NCBI RefSeq assembly: GCF_000004075.3
Contig: NC_026660.2
Span: 30,569,498-30,633,497, forward strand
Length of the DNA stretch: 64,000 nucleotides
Source: Cucumis sativus
Lineage: Eukaryota > Streptophyta > Magnoliopsida > Cucurbitales > Cucurbitaceae
Direction: 5' to 3'
The notes beneath the pieces are model-generated. The model worked only from the letters and a program-made list of their open reading frames with translations. It was not told the DNA's origin and did not search any database. Below are positions 1 to 12,555 of this stretch, in pieces (positions within the stretch are counted from its first letter, which is position 1; each line of letters starts with the position of its first letter). The translations under genes and the position numbers were made by a program.

Positions 1-1
1 A

Positions 2-3000
2 GTTGGATTACTTGAGGAGGAAAATTGTGAATTGAAACGGAAGCTTGAACAAGCAATGATAGAATTTAGAAAGGTTGATGAAGATAGAAGATTGCTTGTT
101 GCCACGGTGTCAGAGAATCAGGATACTAAGTTATTGTTTGAGGAGAAAGAAAAGGAATATAGGAAGCAGATGGAAATGGTAATTTTTGTTGTCCAGGAAT
201 TATCGAAAGAAGTTTTTGACTTTGAACACAGAGTGATTGACTACATTTCAAGGAATAATGAAAGGTACTATTCTGGTATTATTGCTGTAGCTTGGAATTA
301 TTGGTAATTTTCTAGATTGTTCTACTCCATATTCTTTGTCACTGACATGGCTATGCTCGATTGTTTTGCTATACCATGTCTCCCAATCCTACCTTGGGTA
401 CCCCTGCTCATGTGGTCCGGAGGTGGGAGGTGGGGTTACTTGAGTAGGTTCCTTCTTTCCGGGCTGTAAATACCATGGCAATTGATGTCATGAGTGAATC
501 AGTTCTTCTGTTATCATATCACATTTATTCCTCAACAAAGATTGTCCTTCTACCAATGAGAAAGACATGTTTTGTGGAGGAAAAGAGTATGTTTGCTTGA
601 TGATTGGGGAGTTCCTCCACAATATCGCACACTCCAGCCCTTGAGACACAATTTGTTGATGGAAGAACACTATTTAAACGATTGGCCAAAACCTTAGCTA
701 CAGTTTTATAAACACTGGTAATGAGATTGACTCCATGTTTTAATCAAACCAAATGACATTTCACGACTCTTTGTACTCCATGTTTGATTAAACAAAGAAA
801 TTTGTCAAGAAGCTCATTTCTTGATGTTTTTAGAGCAAATGATCAAATATTCTTTCTTTGTAAACATGTGTTTGAGTGGGCCAAACTGATCCCTGTATAC
901 TTTCTTTCTGCCCCCTAGTTTCTGGCGTTCCCCTGCAATCTCTCTGTTTAATTATCCATTTAATGGGATGTTTAAACCAAGTGTTTCATAAATGAATAAA
1001 AATTACTAGTCCCTGTTCTGACTTTTCGTAATTAGTCATGTTTATTTTTTTATTTAAATGTCAACGTGCTAAAATTTATGCTCCAAAAGCATTCATATGT
1101 AGCTTTGTTTTCAGGTTGGAGAGTTTGAGTTTTGAGACAAAGTCACTTATCCAGGATGCTTCTATGGTGAAAAGGGATGGTTTGATCTACAAGCAGAGGC
1201 TTGAGAAGAGGTGTTCTGACCTCCAAAAGGCTGAAGCTGAGGTACTAAAGCAAATTTTCCAAGCGAATCAATTTGTTAGTTTTATTTTCTGATATTGAGT
1301 TCTCTCTTCTGGAAGTTGCGCACCCATGCAGCCAAGTGGATGGATGATTTATGTATACTTTTTGACAATGGTTTTCTCATTCTTCCGTTCTTTAGAAATT
1401 AAAGGAGTCTTGCCATTTGATTAACTATGGCAGTCAATCTTCCTACTAATTCTATGTTTGAAACCCATTTTCTCAGAAATGGTTTGTGTTCTAACATATA
1501 TCCAAGACTTTTAAGAATATATTATTATTTTGATATAGAAGTTTAAAGTTCTCCACAATTAATTAACAGAAAAAGAATGCATGATTGTCAATAAGGTTAA
1601 AGTTTGCTTAATAGTTCCTCAACAAGGAACTTCATAATGATTGGTTGCTTGAAAGACATCTAGAAGAAATGTCATAATTAGTAAACCGCTGTGAAATTCT
1701 ACATTTTGTGGTTCAGTAGATAGAATTTATAATCTACGTGTTGGATCATCGTTTTCTCTGGAAACGGTATTTGTTCTTGTTATTCTCTCACTGTCTGGTT
1801 AACTTATGAGCTCACAGCTATAGTTTGCATTTCTGATTCAGGTCGATCTTTTGGGGGATGAGGTTGATGCTCTCTTAAGACTTCTTGAAAAGATGTATAT
1901 TGCTCTTGATCATTATTCACCAATATTGAAACATTATCCTGGAGTAAGTTGCTTTTCCTTTAATTTTTAGTTGTTTTCTTTATTCTTCAATACACCTGTA
2001 TTAATTCTCATTAATACCTCCTGTTAAGAAATAGAGAAGAATAGTTTCAATTCACAAACTACTGTTTTTTTTTTACTGAAAATGTTAATTTTACTTGTGA
2101 ATTGAAAATATTCAGTTCATTACTTGAATGGGGAATACATGCTTTGAGAACCGTTTTGGTCATCTCCTTGAATATTGGAATTATATCGTGAAAATTTGAT
2201 AGTAAGCGGATAGTAAATTTTTTGACAACCATATGTGGTGATTAATTGAAAATTACTTGAGTTTCAATCCAAGTGGATCAAGAAGTTGAACTCTTTCCCT
2301 CTCAAGTCTCTCCCTCTCATGCATCTGATTCCTCTAGTTAAGACAACTAGTCTCCAACCAACTTACAAACTACCTTTTCAATTGCCACATTACCCTTTTC
2401 TATCTACTCCTATTAAAAGCTTTTCATCTTTGGGTGAGCACAGAGATACAATTTGAAAATCTTTCACCTTTTTGATTGAATGGAGGGCTCGTATTTAATT
2501 GAGTTGGTAACCATGCGCTATGGATCAACCTTTTGGCTCTATTTCTTTGAGATTTATATTTTCTCTAAAATGATTTCATCTTTGTACATGCTGAAGACCT
2601 TTTGAAGGGTTGACAACCAAAATTCATTTGAATCCTTAACCCTGAAATCCGATATTTATCCTGATTGCACAGCAGTTGATCCTCTGGATTGCTAGATTTC
2701 ATCCACGCCTTTCATTTGTTGAAGATCCATGGGGTCTACTAACCATCGTATCAGCTTGATATCTAACCTTTTGAAATTTCATTGTTATTACGTATCTTCT
2801 ACAATTTGAAGATAACAAACATTAATTACATTACCACAATAATTTTGGGGTTCTCGGTGATTAAATACACTTTTCTTCTTCTTCAGTGGTATCTGACTTT
2901 TGTAGATACTTTTCTTGCGTTTTGTGTGTACTTGGAAAAAAATATATTAATTTATGCTTTAAATTTGCCTATAATTTATACTTGCATTTTCTTTTCTATT

Positions 3001-3067
3001 ATAGATTGTTGAGACCTTGAAGCTTGTAAAAAGAGAATTGAGGGGAGATACGATGGAAGCTTTTTGA
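2..3067 (+). CDS. C-terminal exons of a coiled-coil protein (5' part outside window)
   Basis: Four exons join cleanly with GT-AG borders and matching phases: 2-264, 1115-1241, 1842-1943 and 3005-3067 (TGA). The reading frame is open from base 2, so the start and upstream exons lie outside the window. The first exon is rich in Glu, Lys, Arg and Leu in heptad-like spacing ([25 protein letters not shown]), which indicates a long coiled coil. Later exons continue it ([15 protein letters not shown]) and then read [18 protein letters not shown] before a short tail ending RGDTMEAF. I see no catalytic motif and do not recognise the family. A cytoskeletal, Golgi or nuclear-envelope scaffold is possible but not shown. 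Downstream, 3085 and 3360 look like donor sites, so introns in the 3' UTR are possible. Exon joins are well supported; function is unknown. Confidence 0.75.
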
Positions 3068-6000
3068 CATGCTTGCTATGATGAGGTAACGTCTATAATC
3101 AAATAGTCATACCCTATTCCTTTGCAACTCGATTTATTGAGTTTCTTGCGATTCATTTCCTTGTAACTTAGATGCAACTCTGAGTGGATTTTATTTGGGA
3201 GATGATAAATACAACTCTTGTGCATTTTTGGGGTGTTCTCTGGGAAACAATCATCATCCTTTTCCTTCAATTTGTTTTTCATTGGACAGGTTAAAAGCTG
3301 TGAGTGAGTTCCCTGCTGCATGTTTTGCAATGCAGGATTTCTGGAAAGGTATTATTTCTAAGGTATACATTGCCTCCAAAAAGGGGAGGAACAACTGTAA
3401 GTAGATATTTAACTAGTCGTGTGGAGGCAGGAAACCCATGTCCTCAAAACTTCGGTACCAGTCCTAATCTCATCTGAGGTTAACCGAGAAAATCTATTGG
3501 CAGAAATGAGATTAACACAACAGAAATATAGATTGGAGAACAGGATTTGTAGGTATAGAATAAGTCATTCTTTTTGTCTCGGGGCTTGTAGGCTCCTCGT
3601 TTTCAGTATAACCCATAGGGTTCTTTTTGTTAGATATTTATTGTTTCTCGTAGTTCTCTTTTCTCTCCTTTTTTTTTTTGTTGTAAAGGTTCTTTCATCC
3701 AGTAAATCAAATGTCTTTTTACAGAAAGTTAATGTTGTTTTCTCAATACATGTCTACGGTTGGGGTTGGAATTCATGAATCAGAACACTCCATCTGTCCT
3801 CTTCACAAGATGGAGAAAGAAAGTTATTCTTAAGAGTTGAGAGTTGTGCACTTATCCAAATGGAGTTTTGTGATCAGTCTGGAATCTGCAAGTTGTTAAG
3901 ATAGGGATAGTGTCGGTGATTTCATTGTTTCTTTAGCTTAATACCTCAATAAAGTGTTGTTTGTGAGTCAAAATCATGCTGTGGACACAAGTTTGGGGTT
4001 TAGGCTTTTATTAACCTCTCCTGTTCCTTTCCTTTTTTCTTCACTAATCTTAAACACAATAATTGGATTGCTTGTCGCTTCTATATGTATATATATGTAT
4101 TAAAATAATCAATAGTTGTTGGCATATCAAATCGAATCTGAATAATGAGAGAGAAAAAGTCTGGGTTTTCTTTTTAAAAAAAGTGTGAATGGATCCGACA
4201 AGACTTGGTTTTCTTGTGTTAAAAATTTGGGGCATCTGTGTATGGAGAGAGCTTTGATTGTGATAGAGAAGTCTAGCCAAATGAAGGGGCCATTGATGCC
4301 CAGAATTGTCCCTTTTTTGGTTCACTTTATTTCTTAGTTGATTTGAAAATGCATTTCTTTTTTCCATTAGTTATTAATACTTGCATAAGACGTTCTACTT
4401 ACTTCATTTTTGATGTGATGTGTTTTTACTCATTTCTTCAACCTAAAAGTACCTTTCCAGTACAAGTTGTGGCTCTACTATTACTATTTTTTTTTTTCGT
4501 TCCAAGTTATGAGTTTGATATCAATTTAATGATTTGCATTTTTAGTCATAATTTTAAGCCAAATACTAATTAACAAATAGTTTTAAAAACAGTTTCTTAT
4601 TATTATGTGTGTGTGTTACTATTTAAATAAAATTTAAAATTTTATCTTGTTGATTTTAAACCAATTAATAGACATTAATGTTAAAGACTTTAACAATTCT
4701 AGCTTAAACTTATACATCTAGGTTGAAACAAATTTCGAATCCTAATTGTAACATTACGTATTAAAAACTCAAAATTAAAAAAATGGACAAAAATGGTACT
4801 TTTTCCTTCTTGTAATGAAATCTACTTTTATGTATTAAATGCTATAGAAATATATGACAGCAAGATTCCACTCTTCATCTGTTGAGAACGAATTCTTCTT
4901 TATTGTTAAGATTGACTTAAGCTCCCTTCATTTACTATCTTACCTTTTTATGTTATTAGTTCGTTTTTAATCTGGAATGAGAATTTCTGAATCTTTGCAA
5001 TAATTTTATAGGGAGAGATTAGCTTGGAATTTGGAACTTTATGTGGAAAAAAACAAGAGTTTTGCAAAAATCGATGCAACTTATTTTGATTTCAAAATCT
5101 AATTATTAAAAGAAAACATATATTAGTAAGGGAAGCCATGTGTATGGATTGGGTCCATCCCATCTACGATATAAAAATATCCTTGTTGACTCTTTAGCAA
5201 AAGAGGAAAAAAAAAAAAAAAATCCCAATTTGCATCTTTGAGGGGAAAGGGGGGCTGTTTATATTATCATCATCATTGGGTTTTTTGTTTTTACATCTAT
5301 CATTGTACTAATAAAATCTTATGTTCCCTAAAAATAATAATGTCATTTTTAAGATGAAATGGATCCCATTTTCTGACAATAATTCAGCTTTCTAATTTTG
5401 TTTTTTACTCTACTTTTACTATTTTTCATTTGATCCCTAAAAGGGTTGGAGTGAGTACTTGTTGTATGCACATCCTCAAAGTACCTTCAATTTTTTAGTA
5501 GATAGATTAAATTTTTTTGGTATCGAAATATAAAATTAGAGAAGCATTTACTAGACATGATTAAAAGTTTAAAGATTTATTTGACATAAATTGAAAATTG
5601 AAAATTTATTCAACAGTTTAATAGCTTCGACGCGAATGTAAATGTTCAAAATTGAAAGCCTAAACTTGTAAAGCAACCTCTTCACCAACAATAGATAAGA
5701 GTATTTCGGTTCTTTATTTTTCCTCATTTCTGTTTTATAGAAAAAAATTGCTTTTTTGAATGCATGAGTCAACTGAAGTTCTTGTCAAATATTACCACAA
5801 TCGACTAAAAAATAAACTTTTTTGTTAACTCATGGCTGAAATAAGATCAGCCACGAATCAATCTCTACTCTCATTTTGTTGAACATCTAAATTCATATGG
5901 AGCCAAGAATGAAATTCAAAGTCAAACTGTGTTCTTTAAATATAGCTGTAGAAATGGGAAGTGGCAACAAAGTGGAAAGCAATTGTTAGATATAAAAATG

Positions 6001-6516
6001 GAGACTGAGTTTTGAAGGTAAGTAAAGAGTGAGGACTATCTAGAGGTACCATGTGGTACGGAACAGCAAAAAAGACAAGGAAGATGGCTTCTTTTTTATT
6101 TTGTAGTTTAAAAAGTGTTAAAAGAATGGTAGTTTTTTGAGGAAATGCCGCAAGAATAATTGCTTTTGCTTATCTTCTTCAAGACATAAGCATGTGACCC
6201 ATCTCTCAAATAATGGAGCCCCATTTCTGGCAACCCCAAAACCTGCCTCTTCCATACCAACTCACAATGCCCATAAAGTGAAGCTGTGTGAGTGAGAGAG
6301 GGAAAAAAAAAGAAGAAAAAAAACAGTGAATGAATCAAAAACTTTGGATTTCAGTTACATTACACATTACATTTCCGGGAATTTGTATTGTTTTACGTGC
6401 GGGCGTTTCAATGGTGTCAGATCTTTTGGCTCTTTGGTGAAGAAGATATGGTGAAAAAGCAATATCCTATCGACCCTTCTTCTCTCTGTTTCCAATATCA
6501 AAAACCCATGTTCTAA
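3068..6516. other. 3' flank of the coiled-coil gene and intergenic DNA
   Basis: No supported gene. The first 900 bases probably carry the 3' UTR and possible 3' UTR introns of the upstream gene. The rest is AT-rich, with homopolymer runs near 4490 (T) and 5209 (A). Short ORFs on both strands lack coding character. Confidence 0.5.
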
Positions 6517-6540
6517 TCTCTCTCTCTCTCTCTCTCTCTT
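6517..6540 (+). repeat. (CT)n microsatellite in the HERK2-like leader
   Basis: About twelve CT units lie roughly 410 bases upstream of the kinase start codon. CT tracts are common in plant core promoters and 5' leaders, so this probably marks the transcription start region. A possible 5' UTR intron donor lies near 6801 (AAGGTAATAC), but its acceptor is unclear. Confidence 0.7.
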
Positions 6541-6951
6541 TTTCCTTCTGAGAGAGAACTCCATTTCAAATGCTACTTCATTGATTTTCTTGTGGGGGTT
6601 TGTTCTTTTTTCTTTTCATTCTCTGTTTATTGGGATTTCTTTATGAGACCCTTTTTTCCCTCCTGGGTTCTTGTTGTTCAGATCTACCAGTTAGCTGAGA
6701 CTGTGGGTTGGAGATAAAGGTTGATTCCAGTTTCTTAGAGGAATTTCCCGTTGGGTTTCTTTGGCTCTCGCTTTCTGATGCGCCTATTAGTTTGGTTAAG
6801 GTAATACAAGTTTTTCTGGAGTTGGGGAGTTCAATTACTGAATGGGTTTTGATGTGTTTATGATTCCTTTTTGTTTATGAGCGTTGGCTGAAAATATAGT
6901 TGATATTTTCTTTTTGCTTTATATCGAAAGAGCATATAATTATTTGGGAAG

Positions 6952-9498
6952 ATGGGGAAGTTTCAAATCCGGAAATTCTTGATTCCATTTCTACTTCTGA
7001 TGATTTCTGAGTATTTACAAACTGGAGATGCCAAAATCAATTCCCTTTTCATCAACTGTGGCTCAAGTTCAAATGAAACTGCTGATGGTAGGAAATGGAT
7101 TGGCGACCTGATTTCAGAAGGGAACTTTTCTGTGGGCAATCTTGGTGCTAATATCAATGCCTCCACAGCCACTTTAAATGGCGATTCAGTCTTTGATCCG
7201 CTGTATAAAACTGCTAGGATATTTACTAATTCCCTGAACTATACGTTTAATGGCGTTTGGGGCAATCATGTTGTTCGGCTTCATTTCTGTCCCTTCCCTT
7301 TTGAGAACTTAAATGTGAACGATTCATCATTTTCTATCTCAGCAAATGGTCTTAGATTAGTTTCAGAGTTCAGTGTTCCCAACGAGATTGCATATAAGAA
7401 TATGGAGTTTCAGCGTTCGGGGGTCAATTCAAGTTCATTCTCTTTGATTAAAGAGTTCATTATTTCTGTCAATTCAGAAGCATTTGTTCTTGAGTTCTCC
7501 CCTTCTGAAGGATCATTTGGGTTCATCAATGCTATTGAAATCGTTTCCCTGGTGGATGAGCTTTTTGGAGGTTCCATTGATAAGGTGGGTGGAAGTGCTG
7601 TTAGTTTGAATGTGAGTGAAAGGGGAACTGAAACTATGTACAGGTTGAACGTTGGAGGGCCTGTGATCAAGCCCACTCAAGATTCAAATCTATGGAGGAT
7701 GTGGGAAGTGGACTCGAGCTATATGATTACAGCAAATGCTGGGTCTGAGGTACATAATAGTTCTAATGTAACATATGCATCCACGAATGACTCCATTGTA
7801 GCTCCTCTCTCTGTGTATGAAACAGCCAGAACAATGTCTGAGACTGAAGTCCTCGAGAAAAGGTTCAACATGTCGTGGAAATTCGAAATTCATCCTGGTT
7901 TCGAGTATTTGATTAGATTGCATTTCTGTGAGCTGGTGTATGAGAAGGCAAGAGAGAGGGTTTTCAAGATTTACATAAACAACAGGACTGCAGTTGAGAG
8001 TTTTGATGTGTTTGTACGTGCTGGGGGAATGAACAGAGCATATCATGTGGATTTCCTTGAACCAATTTCGTCCAAAATCAACACCCTTTGGATTCAACTA
8101 GGCCCGGATACGGCTGCAGGTGCTGCAGGAACAGATGCTCTCTTGAATGGTTTGGAAATCTTTAAGCTGAGTCAAAATGGGAATCTTGCGTACATTGACA
8201 GGTTTAATGCCTTGGAGGAATCAAAGGGAAACTCAAAATCTCAAATTCTCTGGATAGGCATTGGAGCAGGTTTAGCCTCTGTTGTTTTCCTTGCTGTTAT
8301 TACCATTCTCATCATCTATTTCTGCAGAATCCGGAGAAGGAAATTTACAAAGAAGAACTCTTCTGGGTGGAGAGGAGGATCCAGTCATGGGGCCACCGTC
8401 ACCAACACTTATGCCAGAGGGTCTGTGGGGGGAGGCCAAAGTGTGTTCGGGGCCTTGCCATCTATCAGAGTTGGCAAATGGTTTACATTAGCAGAGATTC
8501 TTGCAGCGACAGATAACTTTGATGAAGCTCTGATGATCGGAGTTGGGGGTTTTGGTAAGGTCTACAGAGGGGAGATTGATGATGGTACTCTTGTGGCAAT
8601 CAAGAGAGCAAACCCCCAGTCTCAGCAGGGACTTGCTGAGTTCGAAACTGAAATCGAAATGCTTTCTAAACTTAGGCATAGACATCTGGTGTCAATGATA
8701 GGCTTTTGTGACGAGCAAAAGGAAATGATCTTGGTTTACGAATATATGGCGAATGGCACTCTTAGAAGCCATCTCTTTGGGAGTAATCTCCCACCTTTGA
8801 CGTGGAAGCAGAGATTGGAAGTGTGCATTGGTTCAGCCAGGGGACTCCATTATCTTCACACAGGAGCTGAGAGAGGAATAATCCACAGAGATGTGAAGAC
8901 GACCAACATACTCTTGGATGAAAACTTTGTTGCAAAAATGTCTGATTTTGGTCTTTCAAAAACAGGTCCTGCTTTGGATCACACTCATGTTAGTACTGCA
9001 GTTAAAGGCAGCTTCGGCTACCTCGATCCGGAGTACTTCAGGCGGCAGCAACTGAGTGAAAAATCTGATGTTTATTCTTTTGGTGTGGTATTGTTAGAAG
9101 TTGTTTGTGCAAGAGCTGTTATAAACCCAACTTTGCCTAAGGATCAGATAAATCTTGCAGAATGGGCAATGAAATGGCAGCGCAAAAAGTTGTTGCACAC
9201 CATCATAGACCCACATCTTAAAGACAAATATTGTCCCGAATCTCTAAAAACATTTGGAGAAATAGCAGAAAAATGCCTCGCTGATGAAGGGAAGATTCGT
9301 CCAACAATGGGCGAAGTTTTATGGCACCTAGAATATTCTCTGCAACTCCATGATGCTTGGATACGCACTAATGATGCTCAGAGTTCTTTCGCAGTAAACT
9401 CAGAAGGAGCACAAGCTGAGGAACAGAGGCTAAATCTTGATGGGGAAGAGGAAAGCTCCAACACGAAAGCTTCAACTCCAACTGATCACTCATCCTAA
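6952..9498 (+). CDS. HERK2: HERKULES2-like receptor kinase (CrRLK1L family)
   Basis: Single-exon gene of 848 residues, close to the length of Arabidopsis HERK2. Residues 1-27 form a signal peptide. About 28-410 is the malectin-like ectodomain, with many N-glycosylation sequons and the family phrase ETMYRLNVGGP. A transmembrane helix runs about 431-457, followed by a basic stop-transfer stretch (RIRRRK). The kinase domain is complete: glycine loop G530-V-G-G-F-G535, ATP lysine K551, catalytic H645-R-D647, and D665-F-G. The arginine before the catalytic aspartate makes it an RD kinase. From memory the match to HERK2 is stronger than to FERONIA, THESEUS1 or At5g24010. CrRLK1L kinases sit in the plasma membrane, sense wall integrity or RALF peptides, and control cell elongation. 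The following gene, a PP2C, is convergent. Identity as a CrRLK1L is near certain; the HERK2 assignment is likely. Confidence 0.93.
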   Translation: MGKFQIRKFLIPFLLLMISEYLQTGDAKINSLFINCGSSSNETADGRKWIGDLISEGNFSVGNLGANINASTATLNGDSVFDPLYKTARIFTNSLNYTFNGVWGNHVVRLHFCPFPFENLNVNDSSFSISANGLRLVSEFSVPNEIAYKNMEFQRSGVNSSSFSLIKEFIISVNSEAFVLEFSPSEGSFGFINAIEIVSLVDELFGGSIDKVGGSAVSLNVSERGTETMYRLNVGGPVIKPTQDSNLWRMWEVDSSYMITANAGSEVHNSSNVTYASTNDSIVAPLSVYETARTMSETEVLEKRFNMSWKFEIHPGFEYLIRLHFCELVYEKARERVFKIYINNRTAVESFDVFVRAGGMNRAYHVDFLEPISSKINTLWIQLGPDTAAGAAGTDALLNGLEIFKLSQNGNLAYIDRFNALEESKGNSKSQILWIGIGAGLASVVFLAVITILIIYFCRIRRRKFTKKNSSGWRGGSSHGATVTNTYARGSVGGGQSVFGALPSIRVGKWFTLAEILAATDNFDEALMIGVGGFGKVYRGEIDDGTLVAIKRANPQSQQGLAEFETEIEMLSKLRHRHLVSMIGFCDEQKEMILVYEYMANGTLRSHLFGSNLPPLTWKQRLEVCIGSARGLHYLHTGAERGIIHRDVKTTNILLDENFVAKMSDFGLSKTGPALDHTHVSTAVKGSFGYLDPEYFRRQQLSEKSDVYSFGVVLLEVVCARAVINPTLPKDQINLAEWAMKWQRKKLLHTIIDPHLKDKYCPESLKTFGEIAEKCLADEGKIRPTMGEVLWHLEYSLQLHDAWIRTNDAQSSFAVNSEGAQAEEQRLNLDGEEESSNTKASTPTDHSS

Positions 9499-10014
9499 TA
9501 GATTTGGTTACATAACCAGTAAGGCCAACTGCCTTCTGCCTATATTCAATTAAATTTTTATTTTTTTGTTATATTCTTTTGAATTTCTTCTTCCATTTAT
9601 AGAAGTATGAATCCTAGATTTTCCTGTTGCCTGGCTGCATTACTGTGTATTGCTCAAATTGTAATTGATTATACGCGATTGGCTTCTCTGCTTGTCCACT
9701 TGGACTGGTTGTCTTGTGCAAATCATCATGGCATTTCTTTATACACAACTTTCAAATTTTTGCTCAATTTCTTCCAAATACGATTTATACTGACATCCTT
9801 TGTTTTATTGAAGTACTTTGATTTATATTGGTATCATTCTGAAAAGCGAATTTGAATTTGAAGTAACTTTTTTTGCCGCTCCCTTCAAAGACACATTTTA
9901 AGAAGAAGAAAGTGATTGGCCACAGATCTTATACAATCAAAACTAAACTTGCTCTGAGCATCAATGGCCTATTGCATAAAACTCCTCTGGAAATATAAAG
10001 AGAAGTGGAGATGT
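9499..10014. other. Convergent spacer between kinase and phosphatase genes
   Basis: About 500 AT-rich bases that must hold the 3' UTRs of both convergent genes. I see no further gene; the small plus-strand ORF at 9607-9855 has no recognisable content. Confidence 0.5.
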
Positions 10015-11506
10015 TCAGTGGAAGGTAATAACAATGCAGGAAATGTCATCGTAGCTCATCTTAGACAATGCCTCTTTGATCAACTTCTCTGAAGCCTTTT
10101 GAGGATCCATAGCCATTTTTCTGATACAATCACAAGCTTCCTGGTTTGATATTACCTGCATTTTCAAACAAAAAACCAAAACAAGGCACCATCTCAACAC
10201 CTCTGAGGATCAAACAAGGCAGCCCTGAAAGTTACAATTGGTATACGCTAGCTATAAGTGTGATTAACTATGGAAGGAGTATTTCTCCAAAACCCCACGT
10301 GAAAATCTCCAAGCTTTCTTTAGATCTTTCTTGTTGAGTCATTTTTTCTATAAATTACAACTTCAGAACAAAGCCTTCTGATGTCAAAATTCCCCCGCTT
10401 GCTTTTCTTTTTCTCTCTCGTTTATTGAGAATGTTTTTGGTCAAATGAATTCAGCACAAGACAAATGAGCAAAAGAAATGAACCTTCCAGAGGCCATCAC
10501 TGGCTAAAATGACGAACTCAGTCTCATTTTCAATAGCGACGATCCTGATATCTGGTTCTGAAGTAATGTGTTCTTTAAGCTTAGCATCACCAAATGCCCT
10601 TGACATTGCTAGCTGACCATCCACCCTTGGCACATTTCCTATCAAACGAAATTTCAATAGTAAACAACACATAGAAAATCAACTGAAAATTTTATTTGGA
10701 GATTCATTTGTTGTCAAAAGACCTGGCATTCGTACAACAAATCCACCTCGGCTCTCAACAAGCTCCTTCTCCTTCTCTGGATCGTGATCAACCGTAATCG
10801 GTTTTGCCGAACCATTCCTGCACATCACCGCCCGTGAGTCGCCTACGTGAGCGACAATTAGAGTCTGCCCATCGATTAGTATAGCAGTGACTGCTGTTGA
10901 ACCTCCTCTCGTTCTCACCCTTTTAGCCAAAATCTCTTCATCTGTTTCCTTATATGCCCTCCTGATTGCTCCATCAGGGTCTTCCCAAAAATCAGACTGC
11001 CCAAAAAAATGATTCACAAAAAATGACAAACCATGTTAAGTAAACTTACTGCTGTTATGTTGAATCTCCTCTCTAATGGCTTTCTTTTCAAAACCTGGCT
11101 TAAGATGTTATCAAACAGATGGCTCTGCAAGTACTCTGCGACATCGCGACCTGAATGGCCATCAAATATTGCAAATAGTCCTAGCTTATGGTCGTCAACA
11201 AGTCGATCCTCAGTAACGATATAGTCCTCCATTCCATGATTCATTTTGCCCTGTACTAGATGAGATCCATAAGTAACCTCTCGTCGTCTTATTTGCGCAA
11301 TGCCTCCCTCATCTTCCACATCCCCATCTCGTTCATCATCTTCGTTGTTCATGCTGTCAACTTCTTCCTTCAACGTCCTCAATCCAAAAACATTGAAAGC
11401 TGAGTATTACAACAAAGTAACATGTTGTATTGAAGGGCACTCAACCCCACAAAGACAACAAATTTAAAAAAACTTAGCTTAAAATGGAAACCAAAAACAT
11501 ACCCAT
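10015..11506 (-). CDS. Protein phosphatase 2C (PP2C28-like)
   Basis: Exons on the minus strand: 11503-11506 (ATGG, proposed), 11095-11399, 10723-10996, 10484-10638 and 10015-10155. They join in phase to give 292 residues. If the tiny first exon is wrong, the in-frame ATG at 11352 gives 275 residues. The PP2C motifs appear in order: GMEDY, FAIFDGHSG (metal-binding Asp), GGSTAV, VAHVGDSRAV, RVDGQLAMSRAFGD, ILASDGLWKV (metal-binding Asp) and the final DDISCIV. This is a PPM-type Mg/Mn-dependent Ser/Thr phosphatase. I see no transmembrane segment or targeting peptide, so it is probably cytosolic or nuclear. The wording (GKMNHGMED, DNILSQ-DFW) resembles Arabidopsis At2g34740, as I remember it. The acidic N-terminal stretch NNEDDERDGDVEDEGG is variable in the family. 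Family certain, start codon less so. Confidence 0.88.
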
Positions 11507-12555
11507 AAGAACAAAAATCTCATTAAACAGAACATTAATACTGTTTTAAAATTATGGTAATAGTAATGATTGTGTTCAAGAATGAATATTAAAGAATGAA
11601 TGGCCTTACTCTATAAGAAGTATTTTGCACAATAACGTTCGTTTGGGAATTGGAGAATATGTATATATATATATATATAAAAGGACGTAGCGTAGGACTG
11701 AAGGAATTAAAAATTAGAATTTAGAAGGTAAGATTGGATTGTGGTTACGACATGTCGTTTTATAAGCATGTTGATACCACGTGTCTGCCACCGCTTCCAT
11801 GTGGCGCTTACCTCTCTCCCATTTAACATAAACAAAACGCCGCAACAACAACATTCCAATTCTTCTTTTAGGCTTTACATTTTTTTTTTTCTTTCTACAC
11901 ATTTTTTTAAAGAAAAATTACAAAAAATATATTTTGAAAAAAATCGCTCATGGCTCGTTTTTTAGGTATCGTGAATATGGAATTAGTAGAGTTATCAATT
12001 TTTAAATTTGTTATTTTTACAATTTAGAAAATGTAGTGATATGAACTCTATTATTGTAAATTCTTTTGTTAAATTTGTTTTTTGAAGAGATAGGTTTTGC
12101 ATTTAATTTTTTATTTAAATATCGCTTTCAATTATATATGTTATATATTTAGAAATAACAAAAAAAAAAAAACCGTTTATAACATTTTTTTTCATATCGT
12201 AAATTTAGCAAATTTGACTAGTAATTGACAATAATCATCTATATTTAAATTTGTTATTTTTGGAGTTAAGGAAATGGTGGTGACATCAATTTTATTACCA
12301 TAATCTTCTTTTTACTTTTTTTTTTTTTTTGCAAACTCCTCTTATATTTTCCTTCTTCTAATTTTAGTATATCAATTTTCAATCAATGGTTAAAATGATA
12401 ACTGTTTCCTCTTTCAATGTATTGAAAAATAAATACAATAGAATTGAAACTTTAGGAAGACAGTTCAACTACAAATAAAATTAGACAGATATGCATGCAT
12501 GCGAGACAACTAGAATGATAAAACCTATACCACATGAAAAGTATAACATAATGAA
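11507..12555. other. AT-rich spacer between PP2C and the GLP cluster
   Basis: Holds the PP2C promoter side, with a TA microsatellite near 11661-11679, and the 3' end of the first GLP gene. A diverged direct repeat is listed separately. No gene is supported. Confidence 0.5.
12001..12312. repeat. Diverged direct repeat pair
   Basis: Two copies of about 70 bases, near 12001-12068 and 12244-12312. Both begin with TTTAAATTTGTTATTTTT. They then run in parallel through a GAAATG-like core, a TATTA or TTATTACC block and a final TTCTTTT. They look like degraded copies of one AT-rich dispersed element; orientation and true ends are unclear. Confidence 0.4.

Noticed and set aside
3419-3778. 119-codon plus-strand ORF after the coiled-coil gene
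   Set aside because: Begins with some coiled-coil-like residues but turns into low-complexity hydrophobic sequence. It is more likely 3' UTR or a decayed exon.
9607-9855. 82-codon ORF downstream of the HERK2-like gene
   Set aside because: Lies in the 3' UTR/convergent spacer and has no coding signature.
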